This document shows positions 41,605 to 49,799 of a DNA stretch of 64,000 nt, one piece after another (positions within the stretch are counted from its first letter, which is position 1; each line of letters begins with the position of its first letter). The translations under genes were made by a program, and so were the position numbers. The DNA lies in assembly GCF_035917995.1 (NCBI RefSeq), contig NZ_CP109131.1, positions 8,085,095 to 8,149,094 of the forward strand, written 5' to 3'. The DNA comes from Streptosporangium sp. NBC_01755. GTDB lineage: Bacteria; Actinomycetota; Actinomycetes; Streptosporangiales; Streptosporangiaceae. The notes under the pieces were generated by a model. The model saw only the letters and a program-made list of their open reading frames with translations, ran no database searches and was not told the origin of the DNA.

Positions 41605-41925
41605 ATGCCGCGTGGTTCCAGTTCCAAGCGCGAGCGGCAGTACAAGCGCGTCAAGGAGAGCGCGCTGCGGCGCGGGGAGAAGAAGAGCCGGGCCGAGGAG
41701 ATCGCGGCCCGGACGGTCAACAAGGAACGTGCCCGCGCCGGGGAGTCCCGGACGGCGAGCCGTACCTCGACCCAGGACATCTCCTCGTCCCGGCGCGGCG
41801 GACTGCGCTCGCACTCCGGGGCCGGAGGCCGTACCAAGGAGCAGCTCTACGCGGAGGCCAGGCGCCGCGGCGTCAAGGGCCGCTCGACCATGAGCAAGGC
41901 GCAGTTGGAGAAGGCTCTCAGCTGA
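41605..41925 (+). CDS. Small basic protein, plasmid-stabilisation/Rho-N-like domain
   Basis: A 106-residue very basic protein. The N-terminal MPRGSSSKRERQYKRVKES and the charged middle (RGEKKSRAEEIAARTVNKERARAGES) are typical of widespread actinobacterial and proteobacterial 'plasmid stabilisation' proteins. The last ~35 residues (TKEQLYAEARRRGVKGRSTMSKAQLEKAL) resemble a Rho N-terminal/SAP-like helical module that binds nucleic acid. ATG 41605 has AGAGGTGA upstream. The biological role is unknown; it overlaps the kinase 3' end (41918) convergently by 8 bp. Confidence 0.8.
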   Translation: MPRGSSSKRERQYKRVKESALRRGEKKSRAEEIAARTVNKERARAGESRTASRTSTQDISSSRRGGLRSHSGAGGRTKEQLYAEARRRGVKGRSTMSKAQLEKALS

Positions 41926-42880
41926 AGGTCCTCTGGACGGTCGTCGCCCAACCGGCGGCCTCCAGTTCGGCGCGGGTCGGCGGGTTCGCTCCGGCGCGCC
42001 TGCAGGTGAGGCCCGCCACGATGGTCGCCCGGTCGAGGATGCCGACCAGTTCCGCCTCGGACAACTCGCCGATCAGGGCCGGGGTGGCACGACCGCCCCG
42101 CAGCAGCCCGTCGAGCAGGCCGGCGGTGAAGGCGTCTCCGGCACCGACGGTGTCCACCACCTGGACCGGGATCGCCGGTCGCCGGAGCGCGTGGCCGCCT
42201 CGGGTCAGCCCCAGGCAGCCCTCACCACCGTAGGTGACCACCACCAGGTCGGGGCCCAGGGCCAGCCATCCCTCGGCCACCTCGCTCGCCTGCCGCTCCG
42301 GGTAGAGCCAGCCCAGGTCCTCCTCGCTCGCCTTGACCACGTGGGCGAGGGTCACATACCGCTCGACGAGTGGACGCGCGGAGACCGGGTCGCCGAGCAG
42401 GGCGGGCCGGATGTTCGGGTCGTAGCTGATCAGTACGCGGCCTTCGGCCCTTGCCCGCGCGACGGCGTCGGCGATCCGGTCACCGCCGGGCGGCCGCCAG
42501 GCGGCCACCGACCCGGTGTGGACCACCTGGGTCTCCGCCGGCAGGTGCGGCTCACCGTCCCGCCACTGCCAGTCGGCGGTGCCCTCGACGTAGAAGTCGT
42601 AGGCGGCCTGGCCCGCCTCGTCGACGGAGACGATGGCGAGGGTGGCCGGCTCGCTCGCCGTGACCGCCCAGCGCAGGTCCACCCCGTTCGCCGCGGCGTG
42701 CGCGCGCAGCGTCTGGCCCAGCACCCCCGAGGAGAGGCGGGCGACGAACGCGGTGGGGTCGCCCAGGCGGGCCAGACCGACCGCGACGTTGAGCGGGCTG
42801 CCGCCCGGATGCCCGGTGTAGGTCCGGCCGTCGTCCTCGGCGACCATGTCGACGACCGACTCGCCGATGACGCTGATCAC
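41918..42880 (-). CDS. PfkB-family carbohydrate kinase (fructokinase-like)
   Basis: A 320-residue ribokinase/PfkB-fold kinase. The N-terminus ISVIGESVVDMV and GGSPLNVAVGLARLG is the first sugar-binding signature. DTVGAGDAFTAGLLDGLL holds the anion hole and the catalytic Asp. It phosphorylates a sugar (fructose or a related ketose) with ATP. GTG 42880 is chosen because the family starts there and it overlaps the upstream gene stop by 4 bp (GTGA); the longer frame is not protein-like. No transporter is nearby. Confidence 0.9.
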   Translation of the reverse strand: MISVIGESVVDMVAEDDGRTYTGHPGGSPLNVAVGLARLGDPTAFVARLSSGVLGQTLRAHAAANGVDLRWAVTASEPATLAIVSVDEAGQAAYDFYVEGTADWQWRDGEPHLPAETQVVHTGSVAAWRPPGGDRIADAVARARAEGRVLISYDPNIRPALLGDPVSARPLVERYVTLAHVVKASEEDLGWLYPERQASEVAEGWLALGPDLVVVTYGGEGCLGLTRGGHALRRPAIPVQVVDTVGAGDAFTAGLLDGLLRGGRATPALIGELSEAELVGILDRATIVAGLTCRRAGANPPTRAELEAAGWATTVQRTFS

Positions 42881-43260
42881 GGCGTGCCGCCCGGCACGCG
42901 GGTCGCCGATCCCGGATGGGCCGTCGTCACCGTGGGAGGGGTTTCGAGCTGGTCTGCCACGTCTCTCCAGAAGTTCTTGAACATGCCGTACGCGGTCTTG
43001 ATCTCGACGCCCCCCGGGAGTTCCGGGCATTCGTTCTCGCCGTTCGTCCCCCAGTCGACCCAGCCGGACTGGCGCCGCTGGACGATCTGGAAGGCTCCGG
43101 AGGGTGCCGATGTCCACCAGATCATCGCCCGGAACGGCTCGGAATGGAACTCCACGGTCTTGGAAGCCGGTCCCGGGAAGATCGTCTCATCGGGAACGGC
43201 CGATACGTCGACCGACTCGTAGGAGCCCGTGCGGTCGAGACAGTGGGAATTCGCAGCCAC
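42877..43260 (-). CDS. Hypothetical protein, translationally coupled to the PfkB kinase
   Basis: A 127-residue protein of unrecognised family, rich in aromatic residues (FRAMIWWTSAPSGAFQIV, SGWVDWG, GMFKNFWRD). No signal or membrane segment. Its stop overlaps the kinase GTG by 4 bp, supporting real translation. The ATG 43260 lies in a plausible position, but no strong ribosome site is seen. It could be a small metabolic accessory or a fragment. No function is proposed. Confidence 0.55.
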   Translation of the reverse strand: MAANSHCLDRTGSYESVDVSAVPDETIFPGPASKTVEFHSEPFRAMIWWTSAPSGAFQIVQRRQSGWVDWGTNGENECPELPGGVEIKTAYGMFKNFWRDVADQLETPPTVTTAHPGSATRVPGGTP

Positions 43261-43314
43261 TCACCCGGCCACCGTGACATCTGCGCGGTACCCGAGCACC
43301 AACCTGTCGAGGGA

Positions 43315-43788
43315 GAAGGTGATCCTACGAACCGCCGAGACGTGCTCAGAGTCGGCCTGGCCGCCGCGATGGGACGAGTCCTGGGCGACGCCGCCGACGA
43401 GGCCATGGAATTCACCCGCCGCGCCGACCAGTCCGCTGTCGGGCAGAGCACCTTGGATCATCTTGAGGTCGTGATCACCGACATCGCCACAAACGTCAAC
43501 CGCAGTTCACCCGCCGACATGTTCACAGTGGCCCACGCCTACCGACAACGGATAGATCAGCTCATCCGCAGCCTGCACACGCTCAAGGAAAGTCGCGAGC
43601 TGTACGTGTACGCCGGTTGGCTCTCGCAGGAGCTCGCCTGGCTGGCTCACGAACTGGGCAACTCGACCGCTGCCCATGCCTACGCCATCGACGCTCTCGA
43701 ACATGCTGACCAGGCCGGGCACAACGAGCTGTATGCTCACGCGGCCAACGCTCTGGCCTCCATCACCCTCTCTGTCAAACTCTTGTGA
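43315..43788 (+). pseudogene. XRE/TPR-type regulator, internal and C-terminal remnant
   Basis: A coding-like frame begins around TNRRDVLRVGLAAA, a sequence common just after the helix-turn-helix in actinobacterial XRE regulators, and continues with TPR-like helices (LYVYAGWLSQELAWLAHELGNSTAAHAYAIDALEHA) to a stop at 43788. The N-terminal DNA-binding domain is absent and the C-terminus ends early. It is a decayed piece, opposite the hypothetical/kinase pair. Confidence 0.6.
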
Positions 43789-43815
43789 GACATGGGACGA
43801 ATGGTGCCGGTCGCC

Positions 43816-44436
43816 TTACTCGAAGAGGGACGGGTCTCCGGTGCCCCGGCGGAGGATCTCAGCCTCGCCCTGCGAAAGGTCGACGACCGTCGTCGGGGTG
43901 GCTCCGCACTCGCCTGAGTCGATGACGGCGTCCACCACGTGGTCGAGCCTCTCCTTGATCTCCCAGCCCTGCGTCAGGGGCTCGGTCTCATCGGGCAGCA
44001 GCAGGGTGCTCGACAGCAGCGGTTCGCCGAGCTCGGCCAGTAGCGCCTGTGTGATGACGTGGTCGGGGATCCGAACGCCGACCGTCTTCTTCCGGGGGTG
44101 CAGCAACCGTCGCGGCACCTCCTTGGTCGCGGGCAGGATGAACGTGTATCCGCCGGGTGTCGCCGCCTTGACCGAGCGGAACAGCGCATTGCTCACATGA
44201 ACGAACTGGCCGAACTGGGCGAAGTCCCCGCAGACAAGGGTGAAGTGGTGGTCACTGCCCAGTTGGCGGATCTCCCTGATCCGGTCGATGCCCTCCTTGT
44301 TGCCCAGTCGGCATCCCAGTGCGTAGCACGAGTCCGTCGGGTACGCGATCAGCCCGTCCGCGCGCAAAAGCTCGACCACCTGGTGGATCAGCCGAGGCTG
44401 CGGATCGTCCGGATGCACATCAAGGTATTTCGTCAC
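43816..44436 (-). CDS. L-threonylcarbamoyladenylate synthase family protein (YciO/Sua5/YrdC)
   Basis: A protein of about 206 residues with the YrdC-like fold. HPDDPQPRLIHQVVELLRADGLIAYPTDSCYALGC is very close to the E. coli YciO opening. GDFAQFGQFVHVSNALFR and PGGYTFILPATKEVPRRLLHPRKKTVGVRIPDH follow. YrdC/Sua5 makes threonylcarbamoyl-AMP for tRNA t6A; the role of YciO paralogues is less clear. GTG 44436 matches the family start; an ATG at 44475 is possible. The gene is convergent with the XRE remnant. Confidence 0.85.
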   Translation of the reverse strand: MTKYLDVHPDDPQPRLIHQVVELLRADGLIAYPTDSCYALGCRLGNKEGIDRIREIRQLGSDHHFTLVCGDFAQFGQFVHVSNALFRSVKAATPGGYTFILPATKEVPRRLLHPRKKTVGVRIPDHVITQALLAELGEPLLSSTLLLPDETEPLTQGWEIKERLDHVVDAVIDSGECGATPTTVVDLSQGEAEILRRGTGDPSLFE

Positions 44437-44604
44437 ACCTTGGAGTTTAGGAGCAGACACGCCACCACATGACATGCAGGCGGCCCGCAGGTGCCGGGTG
44501 AACTGAAGGTCACCATCACCCCACGACTCGCCCGGGGCAGCCTCGAAACACCGATCCGAACCGTCCTGACCAGCGGAGTCCCCGACGAGAATCGAGGACG
44601 TGGT

Positions 44605-45132
44605 TCAGGCATGCCCCTTGTCGGCTATGCCCCCGAGGGGGACGTCACGCAGGCTGAGCAGCACGAGCAGGGCACAGCTTCCCACGAGAGCGATGTCGGC
44701 GACATTACCGACGAACAGTCCGCCATAGTCGATGAAGTCGACGACATGACCCCGGCCGAACCCGGGGGAACGCAAGAGGCGGTCGAGTAGGTGGGAGAAG
44801 GCGCCGCCCAGGAGCCCACCCAGCGCGACGGTCCAGGCAGGCGAGCGTAGCCGCCGCCCGGCGTACAGGATGCCGGCGACCGTGACGGCCGCCGCCAGGG
44901 CGAACACCCACGTCGCCCCCGTCCCGATCGAGAACGCAGCACCGGGGTTGTACAGCAGCCGTAGCTGGATCAGCTGTGAGATCACCGGGATGCGTTCGCC
45001 GCCCGAAAGCGCCGAGATCGCCCAGACCTTCGAAGCCTGGTCCGCGAGAAGGACCACCGCGGCCAGCACGATCATCCGACCGTACAGCCGTGGCTCTCCC
45101 CTCGCCGTCTGCGAATTCCCTCCGACCGACAC
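44605..45132 (-). CDS. lspA: Signal peptidase II with altered active-site motif
   Basis: About 175 residues with four membrane helices (the first around MIVLAAVVLLADQASKVW). LspA removes signal peptides from prolipoproteins. YNPGAAFSIG is the conserved Asn motif. NVADIALV holds the second catalytic Asp, and GGAFSHLLDRL the first. In the latter the usual GNxxDR has become SHxxDR, so the conserved Asn is His here. Both aspartates remain. GTG 45132 is favoured; the frame is open to ATG 45213. A second, normal lspA probably exists elsewhere. Confidence 0.82.
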   Translation of the reverse strand: MSVGGNSQTARGEPRLYGRMIVLAAVVLLADQASKVWAISALSGGERIPVISQLIQLRLLYNPGAAFSIGTGATWVFALAAAVTVAGILYAGRRLRSPAWTVALGGLLGGAFSHLLDRLLRSPGFGRGHVVDFIDYGGLFVGNVADIALVGSCALLVLLSLRDVPLGGIADKGHA

Positions 45133-45671
45133 ACTTACCCCGCAATCTGCGACTTTCTCGCATCGAACCCATGGGGAGCGTCCCTGCCCCTGAGCCTCGT
45201 GGCCGGGAAGCACCGTGCTTGAGCGACGTCAGCATCGCATACGAGGTGTGGGAGGCGTCTGGTCCGTGAGGCACCGGCCGGGCTCACTGCAAGAGCGGCC
45301 ACCCGGTCCGGCGGGTACCCGACGAGCAGTGCGGTGAGCTCCGGCGGCCCAGTGGCGCGCTGACACGGGAACTCCTCGCCGACCAGGCCCTCGGCGGGCA
45401 GCACGTGCCAGGCCCTCGGCGGGCAGCACCTGCGCCAGGCCGCTGAACAGGGCGACGAGCGTGTGCGAGTCCTCACCCCCGGAAGTTAATTAAACCGCTC
45501 CTCCTAACCCAGCCGCTCCTCTTAGCCCGACCGTCCCTCTTATAGGAACAGTGTTTCATATTTGAGCCCATCCGTGCCAGACCGAAAGGGCATACCCCCC
45601 AAATAAGGAGAAACCGGTCATGGCCGAGCTGAGTCTTGAGCACGAGGGACATGGCGCACGAGAGATCGACA
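45133..45671. other. Intergenic region upstream of the cyclase remnant
   Basis: No supported gene. A 20-bp direct repeat (AGGCCCTCGGCGGGCAGCAC) occurs at 45385-45404 and 45410-45429. A pyrimidine-rich and locally AT-rich stretch (45482-45610, with TTAATTAA) lies just before an AAGGAG-like site and ATG 45620, probably the old promoter and start region of the truncated cyclase gene. Confidence 0.4.
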
Positions 45672-45818
45672 ATGCCCGGCGGGCTGCTGGACATCACCCG
45701 GCGAGGAGTGCGGATCTTCGACTTATCCCAGCCGCTGGAGCCTGGCATGCCCACCTCGCCGAACCATCCCGGGTTCAAGATGGCACTGGCCGTCGTCGAG
45801 ACGTCCGCCTTGGCCTAG
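45672..45818 (+). pseudogene. Cyclase family (PF04199) N-terminal remnant
   Basis: The frame reads MPGGLLDITRRGVRIFDLSQPLE and then PGMPTSPNHPGFKMAL, a standard N-terminus of PF04199 cyclases, but stops at TAG 45816-45818 after ~48 codons. The metal motif and everything downstream are absent. It lies before the IclR gene at 45958, next to a CoA-transferase locus, the same gene combination as in the sulfatase regulon. A MITE-like element begins right at its end. Confidence 0.7.
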
Positions 45819-45939
45819 AGAGCCGGTCAAGTAACCGCACGGAGCGTTGATCAACACCAGATGCGGCCAGGCCGACCTGTTGCGACCCGGGGTTTACCCG
45901 AAGGCCGGACACCGCTTGGTCCTTACTTGACCGGTGCTC
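45818..45939. mobile_element. MITE-like element with TA duplication
   Basis: Terminal inverted repeats GAGAGCCGGTCAAGTAA (45818-45834) and its inverse TTACTTGACCGGTGCTC (45923-45939) match at 15 of 17 positions. They enclose ~88 bp with no gene. Both ends are flanked by TA (45816-45817, 45940-45941), as for IS630/Tc1-type insertions. The 122-bp size fits a non-autonomous element mobilised by a transposase elsewhere. Confidence 0.65.
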
Positions 45940-45957
45940 TAGACCGTGAGCCGCGGA

Positions 45958-46722
45958 TCAGGACATGTACCCCAGTCGGCCGGAGACGCGAGCGGTGGCC
46001 TTGACCAGCGCGTCGGCACAGCCGTCGGCCTCGCTCCTGAACCGCTCAAGAGGTCCGCAGACGCTGATGACGGCGAGCGGGCGCCCCGCGTGGTCGAAGA
46101 CCGGGGCCGCCACCGAGCCCGCGCCGGGCTGGCGCTCACCGTAGGAGACCGCGTAACCCACCTGGCGGATGTGCTCCAGCTGCTCCCGCAGCGTGGTCTG
46201 CTCGCCGGAAGCGTGCCGCGAGAGATAGCCGTCGCGCTCGGCGTCCGGCAGGAAGGCGAGGAATACCTTGGAGGAGGCCCCGATGTGCAGGGGATACGGC
46301 ACACCGAGCGTCACCGACATGCGGACCTCGCGTGCGGGGGTGACCTGCTCCACGTAGATCCGGCCCTTGCCGCTGCGCACCGAGAGCGTCGCGGTCTCCC
46401 CGGTCTCGGCCGACAGCGCCGCGAGCTCCGGGGCGGCGACGCCCCGGATATCGATACGGTCGAGGTAGGCGAGGCCAAGTCGCATCGACATCACGCCGAG
46501 CGAGTATCTGCGCGTCTCCTCGTCCAGCTCGATCAGCTGACGGCTGCGCAGCGAGGCGAGGATCCGGTGCACGGCGGCCTTGGAGAGGGACAGCCGGTCG
46601 GCGATCTCGGTGACGCCCAGGGTAGGCGTGGCCGACTCGGCGAACAGCACGAGCACGTCGGCCGCCCGCTCGACCGTCGATGCCGTCTGACTCGTGGGCT
46701 GGGCCGGGTCGTCTTCGGACAT
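45958..46722 (-). CDS. IclR family transcriptional regulator
   Basis: A 254-residue IclR regulator. The winged helix domain (about 15-75) contains VTEIADRLSLSKAAVHRILASL. The effector domain (about 90-250) includes HIGASSKVFLAFLP, VSYGERQPGAGSVAAPVFD and ISVCGPLERF. It faces the CoA-transferase gene. A palindrome, GGAACAATATTCC (46808-46820), sits in the shared control region and likely serves as its operator. It resembles the operators of the other IclR locus (TTCCGA...TCGGAA core). It probably controls the CoA-transferase/MmgE genes in response to an organic acid. Confidence 0.9.
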   Translation of the reverse strand: MSEDDPAQPTSQTASTVERAADVLVLFAESATPTLGVTEIADRLSLSKAAVHRILASLRSRQLIELDEETRRYSLGVMSMRLGLAYLDRIDIRGVAAPELAALSAETGETATLSVRSGKGRIYVEQVTPAREVRMSVTLGVPYPLHIGASSKVFLAFLPDAERDGYLSRHASGEQTTLREQLEHIRQVGYAVSYGERQPGAGSVAAPVFDHAGRPLAVISVCGPLERFRSEADGCADALVKATARVSGRLGYMS

Positions 46723-46807
46723 GGGCTGACTCCGTTTTCACAGGGGCTCAACAGATCTTCGCATCGGGCCGCGCGTCGTGCACGCCATCAGCATCTCAGT
46801 ATATTTC

Positions 46808-46820
46808 GGAACAATATTCC
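46808..46820. promoter_or_regulatory. Putative IclR operator before the CoA-transferase gene
   Basis: GGAACAATATTCC is a palindromic GGAA-N5-TTCC. A second half, TTCC-A7-GGAA, overlaps it on the right (46817-46831). The AGGAGG ribosome site follows at 46836-46841, and the same CGGAACAAT core recurs before the MmgE remnant at about 48092-48100. Confidence 0.55.
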
Positions 46821-46847
46821 AAAAAAAGGAACATTAGGAGGCCCAAC

Positions 46848-48044
46848 ATGGCCAGTGGCCCTCTGGACGGCGTCGTCGTCCTTGACATCGCCACCCTTTT
46901 CGCCGGACCACTCGCCGCCACGATCCTCGGCGACTACGGTGCGGACGTCATCAAGGTCGAGCACCCGGCCAAGGGCGACCCCTCGCGATCGCACGGCCCG
47001 GCCAAAGATGGCGTGGGGCTCTGGTGGAAGATGCTCTCCCGCAACAAGAGGGCGGTGACCTGCGACTTCGGCCGGCCCGAGGGGGTCGAGCTGCTGCGTC
47101 GGCTGGTGGAGCAGGCCGATGTGCTGATCGAGAACTTCCGGCCCGGCACGCTGGAGCGCTGGGGCCTGTCCCCCGCCGAGCTTCACGCGATCAACCCCGG
47201 CCTGGTCATCGCCCGGGTCACCGGGTTCGGACAGGAGGGGCCCTATTCCCGGCGGCCCGGCTTCGGCACGCTGGCCGAGTCGATGAGCGGCTTCGCGGCG
47301 ATCACCGGCGAGCCCGACGGCCCGCCGACCCTGCCGCCCTTCGGCCTGGCGGACGGCATATCGGCCCTGGTCTGCGCCAACGCCATCACCATGGCGCTCT
47401 ACCACCGCGACCACGGCTCCGGCCAGGGCCAGGTGGTGGACCTCGCGATCATCGAGCCACTGCTGACCATCCTCGGCCCGCAGCCCCTCGCGTTCGACCA
47501 GCTCGGCGAGGTGCCGTCGCGCACCGGCAACCGCTCGATCAACAACGCCCCGCGCAACACCTACAAGACCCGCGACGGCAAATGGGTGGCGGTCTCGACC
47601 TCCTCCCAGAACATCGCCGAGCGGGTGATGCGCCTCGTCGGCCATCCCGAGGTCATCGACGAGCCGTGGTTCAAGGGTGGCAAGAGCCGCGCCGAGCACG
47701 GCGACGAACTGGACGCCCACGTGGGCGACTGGATCGCCGCCCGCGATGTCGCCGAGGTGGTCTCGGCCTTCGAGAAGGCCGAGGCGGCGGTCGCCCCGAT
47801 CTATGACATCCGCGACGTCTTCGCCGACCCGCAGTACCAGGCGCTGGACTCGATCACCACGGTCGAGGACCCCGACTTCGGGCCGATCAGAATGCAGAAC
47901 GTCTTGTTCCGCCTGTCACGGACGCCAGGCTCGATCCGGTGGACCGGGCCGGCGCTCGGCGCGCACAACGACGAGGTGTACGGCGAACGCCTCGGCATGT
48001 CGGCCGGGGAACTGAGCGGGCTCCGGGACCAGGGTGTGATCTAG
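46848..48044 (+). CDS. CaiB/BaiF family CoA-transferase
   Basis: A 398-residue class III CoA-transferase-family enzyme. It begins MASGPLDGVVVLDIATLFAG, the usual opening. RPGFGTLAESMSGFA (136-150) is the active-site loop, but the canonical Asp of GF/GYD is Gly140, with Glu144 nearby. ADGISALVCANAIT and HRDHGSGQGQVVDLA also fit the family. It may move CoA between organic acids, with Glu taking the Asp role. ATG 46848 has a strong AGGAGG; the longer frame is not used. It is followed by the MmgE/PrpD remnant, whose products often supply such enzymes. Confidence 0.88.
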   Translation: MASGPLDGVVVLDIATLFAGPLAATILGDYGADVIKVEHPAKGDPSRSHGPAKDGVGLWWKMLSRNKRAVTCDFGRPEGVELLRRLVEQADVLIENFRPGTLERWGLSPAELHAINPGLVIARVTGFGQEGPYSRRPGFGTLAESMSGFAAITGEPDGPPTLPPFGLADGISALVCANAITMALYHRDHGSGQGQVVDLAIIEPLLTILGPQPLAFDQLGEVPSRTGNRSINNAPRNTYKTRDGKWVAVSTSSQNIAERVMRLVGHPEVIDEPWFKGGKSRAEHGDELDAHVGDWIAARDVAEVVSAFEKAEAAVAPIYDIRDVFADPQYQALDSITTVEDPDFGPIRMQNVLFRLSRTPGSIRWTGPALGAHNDEVYGERLGMSAGELSGLRDQGVI

Positions 48045-48114
48045 TGGCCACCTTGCCCCCGGTCCGCATAGTGGTACAAGGTTACAAATATCGGAACAAT
48101 CTCTGGAGAAATCG

Positions 48115-48793
48115 GTGAGTGAGAAGACCCTCGCGGAGCGGATCGCCGCTTTCGCGGCGGCCTGCCGCTACGACGAACTGCCCCCCGATGTGACCGACAG
48201 CGTCCGCAGCCGGGTCCTCGACATCCTCGGCCTGTGCCTGGCGGCCAGGGGCCTGCCCTCCAGCCAGGCGGTGCTCGGATATGTCACCGACCAGGGCGGG
48301 CGGCGCGACAGCCACGTGATCGGCGAGCCCGAGCCCGTGCCCGCCGCGCTCGCGGCGCTGGCCAACCATGTCCTCGGGGATCATCGAGGCCAACCGCACC
48401 GGCGGCACGGTCAAGCGCACGCACTGCGGCTGGGCCGCGCACTCCGGGGTGACGGCGACCCAGCTCGTCCAGCGGGGCATCACCGGGCCGCCGACCGTCC
48501 TCGAAGGCAGGTTCGGCTTCTTCACCGCCTTCCTGCGCGGCGAGTTCGACGCCGAGGAGATCACCTGCGGCCTGGGCACCGCATGGGCCGTACCCGGCAT
48601 CTTCTTCAAGCCGTACCCGGCCAACCACTTCACCCACACCGCCATCGACGCGGCCCTGGCACTGCGGGCGCGGGGGCTCGACCCCGGCGAGATCAAGTCG
48701 ATCACTCTCGGCGTCCCCTCTCGGCAAATTCACCGCTGCGCCTTTCTCATCGTCTCGTTCGTTCATTGGTTCGCGCCTAATTACGGGCGGTGA
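48115..48793 (+). pseudogene. MmgE/PrpD family protein with internal deletion
   Basis: The start (GTG 48115, LAERIAAFAAACRYDELPPDV, then RVLDILGLCLAARGLPS) and a later part (GIIEANRTGGTVKRTHCGWAAHSG..., FEGRFGFFTAFLRGEF) both belong to MmgE/PrpD dehydratases, but the ~130 residues that normally join them are missing and the frame shifts at about 48370. The protein also stops early (48793), losing about 170 C-terminal residues. It therefore cannot act as 2-methylcitrate-type dehydratase. It is the second gene of the IclR-controlled unit. Confidence 0.82.
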
Positions 48794-49505
48794 GCAGCGC
48801 CCACGGAGTGGACCAAATGTGCCGGTCCACCTTTTCCGGCGCGCCGGGCGGGGCGAAACCGCGCACGGTCACGTCGTCGAAGCCCGCCGCGCGGGCGAAG
48901 GAACCGAACTCACGCGCCCGGAAGGCATTGATGTACGGCTCGCCGGTGATCTCGCTGTGGTAGGCGCCGAGCACGTCGCGGAACGGGTCGCCGATCAACC
49001 TGGTCTCCAGGGCGACGAACACCCCGCCTGGCCGCAGCACCCGCCTGGCCTCACGCATGGCCCCTTCGACGGACGAGAGCGGCATCTCGTGCAGCACCAT
49101 CGAGACCACCACGAGGTCCGAGCCTCCCTCGGGGCCGGGCAGCGCCTCGGCGTCCGCCTGAACCCAGTCGACGGCCAGTCCCTCCTCGGTCGCCATCTTG
49201 CGGCCGAGCCGCAGCACGGGCAGCGACAGGTCCACACCGGAGACCTGGGCGTCGGGATAGCGGCGGGCCAGGGAGAAGGTGGTCTTGCCGAACCCGCAGC
49301 CCATATCGATCACCCGGCGCGGCGCGAGATCCTCGGGGATCGCGGCGGTCAGAGCGTCGTGCAGAGCCGAGGGCGCACGCCGGCCCGCGTGCACGAGACG
49401 GGCGCCGAGGGCGTAGACGAGCGCGCCGCGGTCGTCGCGCCAGATGCCGCCGTCCTGGCGGTGGAAGTCGTATCCCGTGTAATACGCGGGCGCCTGGAAG
49501 CCCTG
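48777..49505 (-). pseudogene. Class I SAM-dependent methyltransferase, 5'-truncated
   Basis: About 240 codons of a methyltransferase. The coding-like part starts QGFQAPAYYTGYDFHRQDGGIWRD near 49505, and has motif I VIDMGCGFGKT, the acidic loop VSGVDLSLPVLRLG, motif II region DLVVVSMVLHEMPL and motif III VLRPGGVFVALET. A normal N-terminus (about 20-40 residues) is absent, and the longer frame upstream is antisense to an IclR fragment. The catalytic core is complete, so a short protein could still fold if a start is present; no good start is seen. It is convergent with the MmgE remnant (17-bp overlap). Confidence 0.7.
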
Positions 49506-49751
49506 CTGGCGGAGGTCGGGCGGATCCGCCGCCTGGGCCACGCCGAGAGCGCCGGCGAACGCCAGTCGGCCGCCGGCAGTGTGGCGGCGGCCGTACTCCG
49601 CTCGGACGGCACGGTGTTCGGCTCGGTCTCCATCTGCGGCCCGATCACCCGCTTCGACGAGACCACTCGCGCCTCCTATGGGCCGCTGGTCGCCGAGGTG
49701 GCCGGGCGTATCTCCACCGTCGTGCTCCACCGGACCTCTACCTTCCGTTGA
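49487..49751 (+). pseudogene. IclR regulator C-terminal fragment
   Basis: A frame ending at 49751 reads LGHAESAGERQSAAGSVAAAVLRSDGTVFGSVSICGPITRF, the second half of an IclR effector domain, followed by the terminal helix (LVAEVAGRISTVVLHR). All sequence before about 49487 is lost, where a methyltransferase fragment starts on the other strand. It is a third IclR trace in the window. Confidence 0.75.
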
Positions 49752-49799
49752 TCCAGCCTGCGCCGCGATCACCTCCGCCGAAAGCCGTTCGCCCCTGGT

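Noticed and set aside
45135..45476. Minus-strand 113-residue protein upstream of lspA
   Set aside because: Contains two copies of a simple 20-bp direct repeat and no family-like pattern.
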